37,989 bases of DNA from Candidatus Eiseniibacteriota bacterium (GTDB lineage Bacteria; Arandabacterota; Arandabacteria; JAGLYR01): positions 1 through 37,989 of the forward strand of contig JAGLYR010000138.1 in the NCBI GenBank assembly GCA_023132135.1, in the 5' to 3' direction. Positions within the stretch are counted from its first letter, which is position 1. Each line of letters starts with the position of its first letter. The notes under the pieces are model-generated. The model made no database searches. It saw only the letters and a list, made by a program, of their open reading frames with translations, and had not been told where the DNA came from. Below are positions 1-7,692 of this stretch, in pieces. Both the position numbers and the translations under genes were made by a program.

Positions 1-63
1 TGAGAACTCGTGAGGATCCAGAACCCCGCCGCAGCCAGAATCCTTACCCTTCGACCCTCCCCA

Positions 64-110
64 GCAGCAAGTGCGCACGCCGGGCTCGGCCCGGCAATCC
101 GTCTTGCTGC
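64..110. repeat. Nested inverted repeat, hairpin-forming
   Basis: An outer 8-bp stem (GCAGCAAG / CTTGCTGC) encloses a perfect inner 7-bp stem (GCCGGGC-TCG-GCCCGGC). There is no following T-run, so it is either a factor-dependent terminator-like structure of a gene left of the window or one of the dispersed intergenic hairpins seen elsewhere here. Confidence 0.5.
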
Positions 111-260
111 AGAGGGGAGAAAGGTGAAAGGTGAAAAGCCAAGTCTGACACCCAACAAGCCACCTTCACTCCGGTCACCTCTCTCCTCTCTCCTCTCGCC
201 TCCCTGCACTCCCGCAATCGTCAGAGCCAAGAGCCTGATATCCGCACTGGCTTCCGGCCG

Positions 261-279
261 CTGGTGAGAAATGCAGGCT
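261..279 (+). repeat. Dispersed 19-bp intergenic motif, copy 1
   Basis: CTGGTGAGAAATGCAGGCT. The same motif recurs at 29267-29285 (+, one mismatch) and on the minus strand at about 37034-37052, each time between genes. Confidence 0.6.
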
Positions 280-358
280 AGCTGAAATCCCAACCTGTAT
301 AATTGCAATCAGTTGAAGCACATCCGGCACGCAGGCGCGGAAAAAGTCTTCTTTTCCC

Positions 359-404
359 TTGACGGAGAGGACCATATACTGGTATCTTGGTACTTGAATA
401 CCGG
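359..404 (+). promoter_or_regulatory. Promoter and candidate operator of the Rrf2-Hcp operon
   Basis: A -35 TTGACG (359-364) and a -10 TATCTT (383-388) are separated by 18 bp. An inverted repeat CTGGTAT (379-385) / ATACCGG (398-404), separated by 12 bp, overlaps the -10 and the predicted start point. This is the expected place for autoregulation by the Rrf2 protein encoded just downstream, but binding is inferred only. Confidence 0.45.
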
Positions 405-421
405 AATATGGAGAATGCAGC

Positions 422-832
422 ATGGCAACTGTACTCAAAATCTCCGAAGCAGCCTCGCTGGCCCTGCACTCTATGCTGCTGCTGGCGGCCAACGGGAGCC
501 TGTCTCTCTCGGTCCGGAAGATTGCGGGAACACTTCACGTGTCGGAAGCTCACCTGTCCAAGGTCCTTCAACGGCTTGCCAAGCAGGACCTGGTGCAATC
601 GACCCGCGGACCGCGGGGAGGATTCGTCCTGCGAAAACGCGGGAGTGAGATCAGGCTGCTCGAAATCTACGAGGCCATCGAGGGCGAAATCACCACGGAG
701 GAGTGTGTTCTGGGGAAAAGAATATGCAACGGTAGCGGGTGCATCTTCGGAGGTTTCCTGGAGACGGTGAGTGAACAGATGAGGGATTACCTGGGGAGGA
801 CGCGGCTGTCGGACATGACACACTTGATCTAG
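422..832 (+). CDS. Rrf2-family Fe-S transcriptional regulator
   Basis: A 136-aa Rrf2-family winged-helix regulator. The N-terminal part carries the helix-turn-helix with the typical stretch LSKVLQRLAKQDLVQSTRGP, followed by the GGF wing (about residues 60-70). Three cysteines, C95-x6-C102-x4-C107, lie in the segment where IscR, NsrR and RsrR bind an Fe-S cluster. Their spacing differs from both classical IscR and NsrR, so the exact sensor class is open. The ATG is preceded by GGAG at 8 nt. It heads a collinear run ending in hcp, which suggests a sensor of NO, redox or Fe-S status controlling hybrid-cluster protein expression. That role is inferred from context. Confidence 0.9.
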   Translation: MATVLKISEAASLALHSMLLLAANGSLSLSVRKIAGTLHVSEAHLSKVLQRLAKQDLVQSTRGPRGGFVLRKRGSEIRLLEIYEAIEGEITTEECVLGKRICNGSGCIFGGFLETVSEQMRDYLGRTRLSDMTHLI

Positions 833-845
833 GGAGAAGCAGATC

Positions 846-1667
846 ATGCTCAGGAAGATCATCAGGATCGACGAAGAAAAGTGCACCGGTTGCGGGGACT
901 GCATTCCCAATTGTCCGGAAGGCGCGCTTCAGGTCATTGACGGCAAGGCAAGACTGGTGAGCGATCTGTTCTGCGACGGGCTCGGGGCCTGCATCGGCCA
1001 CTGCCCGGAAGACGCCATCACTATTGAGGAGCGCGAGGCAGAGGAATATGATGAAGACCGCGTCATGGAGAACATCGTCAAGGCCGGCGCCAATACCATC
1101 AAGGCCCATCTCGACCATCTGAAGGAACACGGGGAAACAGACTTCCTCAACGAGGCCATTCGGTATCTCAAGGCCCACGGAATCGAGAGTCCCTACGAGG
1201 AAGTCGCGCCGGCGCGGCAACCCGACCCATCAATCGGGTGTTCCTCCTGTCCGGGTGCGGCGCCCCGGCGGCAATCCCGGCTCGGCCAATGGCCGGTCCA
1301 GATTATGCTGGTTCCTCCGGCGGCGGCCTATTTCAAGGATGCGGACCTGCTCCTTGCGGCCGACTGTGTTCCTTTCGCATACCCGGAGTTCCACGAGGAT
1401 TTCCTGTCCGGGAAGATCGTACTGGTCGGCTGCCCCAAGCTGGATGATGCGCAATTCTACGTCGAGAAGATCACGGAAATCCTGAAACAGAACGACTTCC
1501 GGTCGCTGACGGTCGTCCATATGGAAGTTCCCTGTTGCACGGGGACCGTGAGAATTGCACAGGCCGCCCTCGGCGCATCGGGCAAGGAGATTCCGGCGAA
1601 GGCCGTGCAAATTGGAATCAAGGGCGACATCCTGAGCGAGATGGATCTATCGGTGGCTGTCGGATAG
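846..1667 (+). CDS. 2[4Fe-4S] ferredoxin-domain protein, Hcp-operon type
   Basis: A 273-aa protein. Residues about 1-60 form a bacterial ferredoxin-like domain with two cluster motifs (CTGCGDCIPNCPEG and CDGLGACIGHCPED). A linker rich in D/E and a short CSSCPG segment follow. The C-terminal domain (about 150-273) has conserved-looking cysteines in AADCVPFAYPEFHEDF, VGCPKLDD and VPCCTG, consistent with a further metal or cluster site. It starts 13 bp after the Rrf2 gene and precedes the hcp cluster, so it is probably the electron donor to hydroxylamine/NO reduction by Hcp. The donor role is inferred. The ferredoxin domain is certain, and the C-terminal domain I can only describe. Confidence 0.85.
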   Translation: MLRKIIRIDEEKCTGCGDCIPNCPEGALQVIDGKARLVSDLFCDGLGACIGHCPEDAITIEEREAEEYDEDRVMENIVKAGANTIKAHLDHLKEHGETDFLNEAIRYLKAHGIESPYEEVAPARQPDPSIGCSSCPGAAPRRQSRLGQWPVQIMLVPPAAAYFKDADLLLAADCVPFAYPEFHEDFLSGKIVLVGCPKLDDAQFYVEKITEILKQNDFRSLTVVHMEVPCCTGTVRIAQAALGASGKEIPAKAVQIGIKGDILSEMDLSVAVG

Positions 1668-1704
1668 CCTGCGAGTGCGCGAGGTACGTTACCTGAGGTG
1701 ACTC

Positions 1705-1926
1705 ATGAAGTGTCCTGGCCGGAACGGGGCGTCGTGGAAGCCCGAAGATGTGTTCGAGCTGGAATGCCCCGGCTGTGGAATCCGGGTGGAATTCTTCAAG
1801 GACGACTTCTGGCGGGAATGTCCCGCTTGCGGGCGGCTGGTGAAGAACCCGGATCTCAATCGGGGTTGCGCCCAGTGGTGTCCGGCCGCCGAACAGTGTC
1901 TCATGAAACCGAGAGACGATGATTGA
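1705..1926 (+). CDS. Small Cys-rich (zinc-ribbon-like) protein
   Basis: 73 aa with eight cysteines: MKC near the N-terminus, a rubredoxin-like CPGC and CPAC knuckle pair (about residues 22-43), then CAQWC and C near the C-terminus. This pattern indicates a Zn- or Fe-binding ribbon. The ATG has a GAGGTG Shine-Dalgarno. It sits between the ferredoxin-type gene and the cupin in the hcp operon. I do not assign a function; a small metal-binding accessory or electron carrier for the Hcp system is plausible. Cysteine density, a good ribosome-binding site and operon position support it being a real gene. Confidence 0.75.
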   Translation: MKCPGRNGASWKPEDVFELECPGCGIRVEFFKDDFWRECPACGRLVKNPDLNRGCAQWCPAAEQCLMKPRDDD

Positions 1927-1959
1927 GGTTCGGGCGGAAAAAGAAACCAGGAGGGCAGA

Positions 1960-2316
1960 ATGAGCAACGACGCACCGAAGAACGAGCAATCCAAAGACCG
2001 CCTGCCGCCTGCCGAGGCTCTGCGCCTGGCGGACCTGGTGGATTACGCGGACGGAGCGGTGGTCAGCCGGACCCTGGCAAAGGCCCGGGGCGGAAGCATC
2101 ACATTGTTCGCCTTCGATGAGGGCCAGGGTCTGAGCGAGCACTCGGCACCCTTCGATGCGCTGGTGCAAGTTCTGGATGGGAAGGTGGAGATCACCATCG
2201 GTGGTGAGGCTGTCCCTGCGACCGCCGGAGAGACGGTTCTCATGCCGGCCGATGTGCCGCATGCGCTGAGGGCCGCCGGGAAATTCAAGATGTTGCTGGT
2301 GATGATACGGGATTGA
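1960..2316 (+). CDS. Cupin-domain protein
   Basis: 118-aa single-domain cupin. The beta-barrel motifs are recognisable: LSEHSAPFDALVQVLDGKVE corresponds to cupin motif 1 (a reduced version with one His), and PADVPHAL to motif 2 with its His. Start ATG has an AGGAGG Shine-Dalgarno 6 nt upstream. It lies third from last in the Rrf2-hcp operon, 92 bp before hcp. Small cupins of this type bind a divalent metal and act as sensors or enzymes; the substrate cannot be read from sequence. Association with Hcp suggests a role in reactive-nitrogen or redox stress (inference). Confidence 0.85.
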   Translation: MSNDAPKNEQSKDRLPPAEALRLADLVDYADGAVVSRTLAKARGGSITLFAFDEGQGLSEHSAPFDALVQVLDGKVEITIGGEAVPATAGETVLMPADVPHALRAAGKFKMLLVMIRD

Positions 2317-2408
2317 GGAGCGGCGGGGTAGCGGTCCCGATCCCGACAGCACTGCGGATTCATCAATCTGGAGTCATAGATCTCAAACGTAGCACGAAAG
2401 GAGTAGAC

Positions 2409-4058
2409 ATGTTCTGTTACCAGTGCGAACAGACCGCCGGCGGTACCGGGTGTACGAAGTTGGGGGTTTGCGGGAAGGATTCAGACACAGCGGATCTTCA
2501 GGATCTCCTGATACATGGCTGCAAGGGACTTGCCATGTATGCACACCGGGCAAGACAGCTGGGAGTCGTCGATGGTGAACTGGATGTCTTCATAGCCAAG
2601 GCCCTGTTCTCGACCATCACCAACGTGAATTTTGACCCCGAGCGGCTTCGCGAATTGCTGGTGAAGACAGCGGAATTGCGCGACCGCGCCCGGCAGCTCT
2701 ATGAGAAAGCGGCCGGCAAAGCGGGACACACGCTGGAGAAACTGGAGGGGCCGAGCCAGTGGGCGCCGGCACCGGATCTCGATGGACTCATTCGGCAGGG
2801 CCGGGAAGTGTCCATCGAGAAGCGGAAAGAAGCACTCGGCGAGGATGCGGCCGGGCTTCAGGAACTCCTGACCTACGGATTGAAGGGCACGGCGGCCTAC
2901 GCGGATCACGCGCAGATCCTCGGCCAGGAAGATGACGGCCTGTACGGCTTTTTCCACGAGGCCATGGACTTCCTCACCAGGACGGATGCTTCCATTGACG
3001 AGCTCCTCGGCATGTGCCTCAAGTGCGGGGAGTGGAATCTGAAGGCCATGGAACTTCTGGATACGGCGAACACCACCGCCTACGGTCATCCGGTTCCGAC
3101 CCAGGTTCGGGTGACGCCCGTCAAGGGCAAGGCCATTGTGGTCTCCGGGCATGACCTCAAGGACCTGGAGGAGATCCTGAAGCAGACCGAGGGCAAGGGC
3201 ATCAATGTCTACACACACGGCGAGATGCTTCCCAGTCATGGGTATCCGGAGCTCAACAAGTATAAACATCTGGTGGGAAACTACGGTGGGGCATGGCAGG
3301 ACCAGCGCAAGGAATTCGACAAGTTTCCCGGCACAATCCTCATGACCACCAACTGCATTCAGAAGCCCAAGGATTCCTACAAGGACCGGATTTTCACCAC
3401 GGGCCTGGTCGCCTGGCCGGGAGTGACACACATCTCCGATCACAACTTCCAGGTCGTGATCGACGCTGCTCTCAAGGCGGAGGGGTTTGCCGAGGATGGT
3501 CCCGACCAGAAGGTCACGGTGGGCTTCGGGCACAACGCCGTGCTCGGGGTTGCCGGGCAGGTGGTCGAGGCGGTCAAAGCGGGTAAGATCAAGCACTTCT
3601 TCCTGATCGGCGGGTGCGACGGGGCCAAGCCCGGGCGGAACTACTACACGGAACTGGCGCAGGCGGTGCCAAAGGACTGCGTGATTCTGACTCTCGCTTG
3701 CGGCAAGTACCGGTTCAACAAGCTTGACTTCGGAGACATCGGGGGCATCCCCAGGCTCCTCGATGTCGGGCAGTGCAACGATGCCTACTCGGCAGTCCGG
3801 ATTGCGTCGGCGCTGGCTGAGGCATTCGACACGGATGTCAACGGCCTTCCTCTCTCGATGTTCGTCTCGTGGTATGAGCAGAAAGCCGTTTGCATCCTTC
3901 TCTCGCTCCTGCATCTCGGGATCAAGAACATCCGGCTGGGGCCCACTCTTCCGGCCTTTGTTACACCGGCGGCCCTGGGCATACTCTCGGAGAAGTTCAA
4001 TCTCATGCCTAACGGAACCGTGGAGGAGGATCTGGCAGCCGTTCTCCAGCCCTGCTAG
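2409..4058 (+). CDS. hcp: Hydroxylamine reductase / hybrid-cluster protein
   Basis: 549-aa Hcp (prismane protein), class I. The N-terminus has C3-x2-C6-x8-C15-x5-C21, the [4Fe-4S] pattern of anaerobe-type Hcp rather than the class II CX2CX11CX6C of enterics. Hybrid 4Fe-2O-2S cluster ligand regions are present: THGEMLPSHGYPEL, TTNCIQKP, IGGCDGAKPGRNYY, TLACGKYRFN and FVSWYEQKAV. Hcp reduces hydroxylamine and NO and has a role in protein S-nitrosylation. The track ORF begins at 2313, but the real start is the ATG at 2409, with AAAGGAG just upstream and the MFCYQCEQ N-terminus typical of the family. It is the last gene of the Rrf2 operon and is followed by a strong hairpin. Confidence 0.97.
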   Translation: MFCYQCEQTAGGTGCTKLGVCGKDSDTADLQDLLIHGCKGLAMYAHRARQLGVVDGELDVFIAKALFSTITNVNFDPERLRELLVKTAELRDRARQLYEKAAGKAGHTLEKLEGPSQWAPAPDLDGLIRQGREVSIEKRKEALGEDAAGLQELLTYGLKGTAAYADHAQILGQEDDGLYGFFHEAMDFLTRTDASIDELLGMCLKCGEWNLKAMELLDTANTTAYGHPVPTQVRVTPVKGKAIVVSGHDLKDLEEILKQTEGKGINVYTHGEMLPSHGYPELNKYKHLVGNYGGAWQDQRKEFDKFPGTILMTTNCIQKPKDSYKDRIFTTGLVAWPGVTHISDHNFQVVIDAALKAEGFAEDGPDQKVTVGFGHNAVLGVAGQVVEAVKAGKIKHFFLIGGCDGAKPGRNYYTELAQAVPKDCVILTLACGKYRFNKLDFGDIGGIPRLLDVGQCNDAYSAVRIASALAEAFDTDVNGLPLSMFVSWYEQKAVCILLSLLHLGIKNIRLGPTLPAFVTPAALGILSEKFNLMPNGTVEEDLAAVLQPC

Positions 4059-4104
4059 CCTCCGCGTGCGGCCGTTCAGAAGGCTGATCGCAATTTGTGA
4101 TCCG

Positions 4105-4134
4105 GAAGGCCCGGCGCTTCTGCGCCGGGCCTTC
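4105..4134 (+). terminator. Hairpin terminator after hcp
   Basis: A perfect 13-bp stem (GAAGGCCCGGCGC / GCGCCGGGCCTTC) with a 4-nt TTCT loop, 46 nt after the hcp stop. The downstream tract is only TCCGTCT, so intrinsic termination may be partial, but position and stem strength fit the end of the operon. Confidence 0.75.
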
Positions 4135-4168
4135 TCCGTCTGATGGGATGGAGCCGGAGAATTAGCAA

Positions 4169-4222
4169 TTGTCACAAAAGTATCAAACGCGTATTATGCT
4201 CCCAGCAGACTATGGAAAGGAG
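4169..4222 (+). promoter_or_regulatory. Sigma70-type promoter and RBS of the SDR gene
   Basis: TTGTCA (4169-4174), 17-bp spacer, TATTAT (4192-4197), each one mismatch from consensus. AAAGGAG (4216-4222) precedes the ATG at 4233. This is one of the best promoter matches in the window and shows that the gene is transcribed separately from hcp. Confidence 0.65.
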
Positions 4223-4232
4223 TTAGAGGGGG

Positions 4233-5108
4233 ATGGACAGTCAGCAACCAGTGCGTGTTCTGGTGGCCGGGGCAACCGGGACTCTTGGGAGAGCACTGAT
4301 TCCTGTTCTTAGCAACTGCGGGAGAGAAGTCGTAGCTCTTGTTCGGCCTGCCAGCCAAAGGCGCATAGAATCGCTATCAGGGGACATCAAGGATCTAGTG
4401 ACCGCGGAGGTGACAGAGCCGGACATTCCGGCCAGTGTGTTTGAGGGAGTGCATACAGTCATTTCGTCTATTGGTATCACACGTCAGCGAGATGGACTCA
4501 CCTATGACGAAGTCGATTTCGGCGGCAACCTGAATCTCCTCCGAGCAGCTGAGAGAAGCGGAGTCCGGCGCTTTCTCTATGTCTCGGTCGTAGGGGCGGA
4601 CAAGGACGTTAGCGTTCCGGGGTTTCGGGCGAAGCGTCGCTTCGAGGAGGCTTTGCGCGACTCCGCTCTCGAGTGGCAGATCGTTCGACCGAGCGGATTC
4701 TTCACCGATATAACGGACTTCTTGAAGATGGCCCGGAGGGGAACCGTTCATCTCTTCGGAAATGGTCGCAGCAGGATATCGCCCATACATCCGACGGACC
4801 TTGCTGAAGCTATAGTGGACCTGCTCGAGGTCAAACCCCGGACGATCGTCTCCATTGGTGGTCCGGCTGACTTCACATGGGACGAGATCGCGGAGCTCTG
4901 TTGCCGGGTCGCGCGGGTACGTTGTCGCATTCGCCACTGGCCGGAGTCGTTGTTGCGAGTTGCGCTGGCGATAACACGCGTGTTGTCGCGACCAACGTAC
5001 GGAACCCTCAGCTTTCTGGTGCACGTAATGACTAGTGACACCACGGCCCCACATTACGGCTCCCGTGGCCTGGAGGAGTTCCTTAAGGCTCAACAGGAGG
5101 CCGTCTAG
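4233..5108 (+). CDS. NmrA/atypical SDR-family NAD(P)-binding protein
   Basis: 291-aa Rossmann-fold protein. The glycine motif GATGTLG (about residues 13-19) and the following VVALVRP mark the nucleotide-binding site of atypical SDRs of the NmrA/SDR_a5 type. ISSIGITRQRDGLTYDEVDF and YVSVVGAD fit the second half of the fold, and the classical YxxxK catalytic pair is not evident. Such proteins act as quinone or flavin-type reductases, epimerases or redox sensors, and I cannot name the substrate. It has its own promoter and runs toward the convergent TolB-like gene, 23 bp away. It begins the accessory region of the window. Confidence 0.85.
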   Translation: MDSQQPVRVLVAGATGTLGRALIPVLSNCGREVVALVRPASQRRIESLSGDIKDLVTAEVTEPDIPASVFEGVHTVISSIGITRQRDGLTYDEVDFGGNLNLLRAAERSGVRRFLYVSVVGADKDVSVPGFRAKRRFEEALRDSALEWQIVRPSGFFTDITDFLKMARRGTVHLFGNGRSRISPIHPTDLAEAIVDLLEVKPRTIVSIGGPADFTWDEIAELCCRVARVRCRIRHWPESLLRVALAITRVLSRPTYGTLSFLVHVMTSDTTAPHYGSRGLEEFLKAQQEAV

Positions 5109-5131
5109 TCCCCAAAGCTGCCCCGGCATTC

Positions 5132-6067
5132 CTACTGCGACCGGACTACTTGGGTCGTGTCCGGAAACGTCAACTGTCGGCGTCCTGTCCCGTCGGCGTT
5201 CATGATCCAAAGGCGGACACTCTTCCAACTTCCTTCCGGAACGTCATCGGCAAAGACAATCTGCTCTCCGCTGGGGGACCATGCCGGATCGGTTCCACTA
5301 CCAAGGCATCGCAGGCCGGTCCCATCGGCGTTCACGAGCCATGTGCGCCAGTCCCACAGATCCCAGTCGAACTGGGAAAAGACGATGCGGCCTCCATCGG
5401 GGTGCCAATGCGCATCCAGAAACTGCGGGTCGCCCGACCTGTACGACACCACCTGACGGCGGCCTGCGCCCGATGAGTCCATGATGCAGATGCCGTCCCA
5501 CAGACACAAGAGCTCGCTGCCATCGGGGGACCAGTCGGGCTCGTCACCAGGCCCGAACCATCTGCATTGCAGGGTCTCCAGGTCCGACACGCAGATATCC
5601 GGCGTCCCGTCTGCGCTCCTTACTCCCGCCACCTTCGATCCATCAGGCGACCAATCCACCGAGAAGACCCGCCCCCTCGGAAATAGAATCCACGTGCTAT
5701 CACTCGCTAGATCGTAAACCTTGGTTGACAGTCCATCCCAACCGTCCAAATACATGATCCTGTCGCCCTGAGGAGACCAGTCGGGCTCGTGTCCCCAATT
5801 CACTATCTTCTCGGATTCACTCCCGTCAGGACGGATGAGGAGAATCGTTTCAAAATGGTCCGTCTCATCGCCGCTGTGTACAAAAGCAATCCAATCCGAA
5901 GTGGGGGACCAAGCAGGCTGGATATCCACGGCCTCGTACTTGGGAAGCGGACCGGGGACCGGGCCAAGCTCCGTCCCCGTGCAGGAGAGACCGGCCACTG
6001 CCAGGAGGGCCCACAAGAGCGAAAGTCCCACCAGATTCCGGATCCGCATGCAGGAAAGGGCGTTCAT
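5132..6067 (-). CDS. Exported TolB-like (PD40) beta-propeller protein
   Basis: About 311 aa from the proposed ATG at 6067. A hydrophobic N-terminal segment (NLVGLSLLWALLAVAGLSC) is a signal peptide; the Cys makes a lipoprotein possible, but the lipobox is not canonical (GLSC). At least six WD40-like/PD40 blades follow, each with a DWSPDG-type core (PAWSPTSDWIAF, PDWSPQGDRIMYL, VDWSPDGSKVAG, PDWSPDGSELLC, HWHPDGGRIVF, PAWSPSGEQIVF). These propellers usually bind proteins or glycans at the cell surface or in the periplasm. The longer track ORF start at 6169 adds a non-signal extension. A GTG at 6073 with AAGGAG 12 nt upstream is an alternative start. Confidence 0.85.
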   Translation of the reverse strand: MNALSCMRIRNLVGLSLLWALLAVAGLSCTGTELGPVPGPLPKYEAVDIQPAWSPTSDWIAFVHSGDETDHFETILLIRPDGSESEKIVNWGHEPDWSPQGDRIMYLDGWDGLSTKVYDLASDSTWILFPRGRVFSVDWSPDGSKVAGVRSADGTPDICVSDLETLQCRWFGPGDEPDWSPDGSELLCLWDGICIMDSSGAGRRQVVSYRSGDPQFLDAHWHPDGGRIVFSQFDWDLWDWRTWLVNADGTGLRCLGSGTDPAWSPSGEQIVFADDVPEGSWKSVRLWIMNADGTGRRQLTFPDTTQVVRSQ

Positions 6068-6089
6068 GAGCACATTCCCCGATGTCTCC

Positions 6090-6272
6090 TTACCGGACCA
6101 AAACGATCTTGCACATCTGACGGAAATCGGCCACCTCCATTGTACCAAAGTAGATTCCAGAAGCAACATCCTGACCGTTCGGGTCGTTTAACGTAGAGTG
6201 CGCGAAGAGGATGGTCTCAGGACCCGCAGTTTGCATGATCCTGAGTATCGCGTCCCGGGAATTCCCGTACAA
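6090..6272 (-). pseudogene. Remnant of a FlgD/T9SS-type C-terminal sorting domain
   Basis: The minus-strand frame ending at 6090 reads ..NGQDVASGIYFGTMEVADFRQ and ends CKIVLVR. This is the signature of the FlgD Ig-like / type-IX-type C-terminal domain (xGxxVASGxYFYRLxxxxFxxTRKMVLVR). Only about 55-60 residues are recognisable. Upstream the frame runs antiparallel through the ATPase gene and has no homologous body. It is therefore a truncated 3' end of a large secreted protein, probably cut off when neighbouring DNA was inserted or lost. The listed 107-aa ORF start is not meaningful. Confidence 0.6.
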
Positions 6273-6273
6273 T

Positions 6274-7677
6274 CTACACAAGATCCTCCAGCTCGATGAC
6301 ATGGTGGAAAAACCCACTCCGCTGCACGGCCTTGGTAGCGCCGGCGGCCGAGACAAGCACCGGCTCCACCGAGATCTCGGGTGGAACGCCAAGGCGCTGA
6401 ATCTTCTGCTCAACGTCGTGCACGACCTGCATTCCCACCGGAGACTTGCCGTACTTGAACTCGAGCAGCGTCCACACCCCGTCCCGCCGGACGATTAGCC
6501 AGTCAATCTGTACACCGCCGCGCTGACCGCGCTGTTGCTGAAAGAACGGCCCCATCTCGACAATGTCGGCGAGCCGGAGTCCCAGCCGGTCGAGCATAAC
6601 CTCCATTGCTTCCTCACACAGCCGTTCGAAGGCATATCCGTAGTACTGCTGGATGGTTGGGCCGGCGATTGCACGGTAAAGGTTCTCGCCCCTGCGATTC
6701 CTCTCGATGACAGCGCGGTTAGGCCGGATGTAGTGGAAGAAGAAGATCAGGAACGGGTCGGTGAGCTTGTAGGACCTGGTGCGGGAACGTCTTTTCCCAC
6801 CCAGCATCACCGGCTGGTACTCGCGCACAAACTGAGCGCGGATCAAGTTGGCGACCTGCGCGCCGAAGCCGCCGCCTTTTGGGACGCTGACCTGCCGGGC
6901 CAGCTCGCTCAGGCCCGCCGGTGCCCGAGCGAGCGCAGCCACGATCGTCTCGTAGACCTTGAGGCTCCGAAACTGCTCCTTGAACAGCGTTTCGTACTCT
7001 TCGGTGAAGAACCCGCCGGCCGAGAAGCAAAGGTGGTTGAGATTCTTTTCCAGCGACTGGCGCGGATCGATCTGCTCAAGGTACTTCGGCACGCCGCCGA
7101 GACACATGTAAAGCTGAGCTTTCTCGCGCACGCTGCGCCGGGGAATGAATAAGCCGCTCTCCCGCGGGGTGAGCGGTCCGAGGCACAGCTCGAGTGTCTT
7201 GCGATTGTGGAAGGCCTTGGAATGGACCACGTGCTGGGTCATGAAGCTCGCCACCGAGCCGCATAGGAAGAGGCAGAGGTTCGGGTTCCTGCTCCAGCGA
7301 TCCCAGTGGAGCTTCAGATCGGAGACGATCTGCGTCCGGCCGGCACCCATCCAGGGGAACTCGTCGAACACCAGCACCCAACGGCCGGACGGCAGTAATT
7401 CCCCGAGACCCTGAAACACTTCGCGCCAACTCCGCGCAGCGAGCCGAACCTTACCAGTCTGCCTGGAGAGATCGTCGAGGAACTGGCTTATTTGGACTCG
7501 GGTCCGCGCACCCTCGATGCCCTCGAAAAAGAGGGCTTGCTCCTGCTCCAGTGCTTTGGCAATCAGTGTCGATTTGCCGATTCGCCGCCGCCCATACAAG
7601 ATGACCAGCTGGGCCTTGGAGCGATCAGCAAGTCGATTGCGGATCAGGGACAGTTCATGCGCGCGACCGACAAACAT
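6274..7677 (-). CDS. DUF234-type STAND/AAA ATPase with nuclease-like C-terminus
   Basis: 467 aa. Residues about 1-200 form a P-loop ATPase: VGRAHEL at the N-terminus, Walker A GRRRIGKST, Walker B WVLVFDEFPWM and a later CGS-type sensor (LFLCGSVASFM). A winged-helix segment follows (about 245-300, ..GLSELARQVSVPKGGGFGAQ..). The C-terminal DUF234-like domain has IDWLI and LLEFKYGKS, matching the D...ExK core of PD-(D/E)XK nucleases. This is the MNS/DUF234 group of STAND-like ATPases, common in archaea and anaerobic bacteria, with suspected roles in mobile-element conflict or signalling. The winged helix could bind the duplicated operator just upstream (inference). No antitoxin-like partner is adjacent. 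Confidence 0.9.
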   Translation of the reverse strand: MFVGRAHELSLIRNRLADRSKAQLVILYGRRRIGKSTLIAKALEQEQALFFEGIEGARTRVQISQFLDDLSRQTGKVRLAARSWREVFQGLGELLPSGRWVLVFDEFPWMGAGRTQIVSDLKLHWDRWSRNPNLCLFLCGSVASFMTQHVVHSKAFHNRKTLELCLGPLTPRESGLFIPRRSVREKAQLYMCLGGVPKYLEQIDPRQSLEKNLNHLCFSAGGFFTEEYETLFKEQFRSLKVYETIVAALARAPAGLSELARQVSVPKGGGFGAQVANLIRAQFVREYQPVMLGGKRRSRTRSYKLTDPFLIFFFHYIRPNRAVIERNRRGENLYRAIAGPTIQQYYGYAFERLCEEAMEVMLDRLGLRLADIVEMGPFFQQQRGQRGGVQIDWLIVRRDGVWTLLEFKYGKSPVGMQVVHDVEQKIQRLGVPPEISVEPVLVSAAGATKAVQRSGFFHHVIELEDLV

Positions 7678-7692
7678 GGGACCAGTCTACTG

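Larger units (their letters stand above)
1..421. other. Intergenic region upstream of the Rrf2 operon
   Basis: I see no convincing gene here. The 85-aa and 105-aa track ORFs are low-complexity or run into the Rrf2 gene on the other strand. It holds the nested hairpin near position 64-110, a purine-rich stretch at about 113-136 (GGTGAAAGGTGAAAAG) that is roughly inverted as a pyrimidine-rich stretch at about 177-205, one copy of the CTGGTGAGAAATGC motif (261-279), and the Rrf2 promoter with a candidate operator. Confidence 0.6.

Noticed and set aside
10-492. Small ORFs of 85 and 105 aa upstream of the Rrf2 gene
   Set aside because: They are low-complexity or pass through the promoter and Rrf2 gene, without ribosome-binding sites or family motifs.
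2481-4175. 564-aa minus-strand ORF
   Set aside because: It is antisense to hcp, whose full set of cluster motifs is present on the plus strand; long antisense ORFs are expected at this codon bias.
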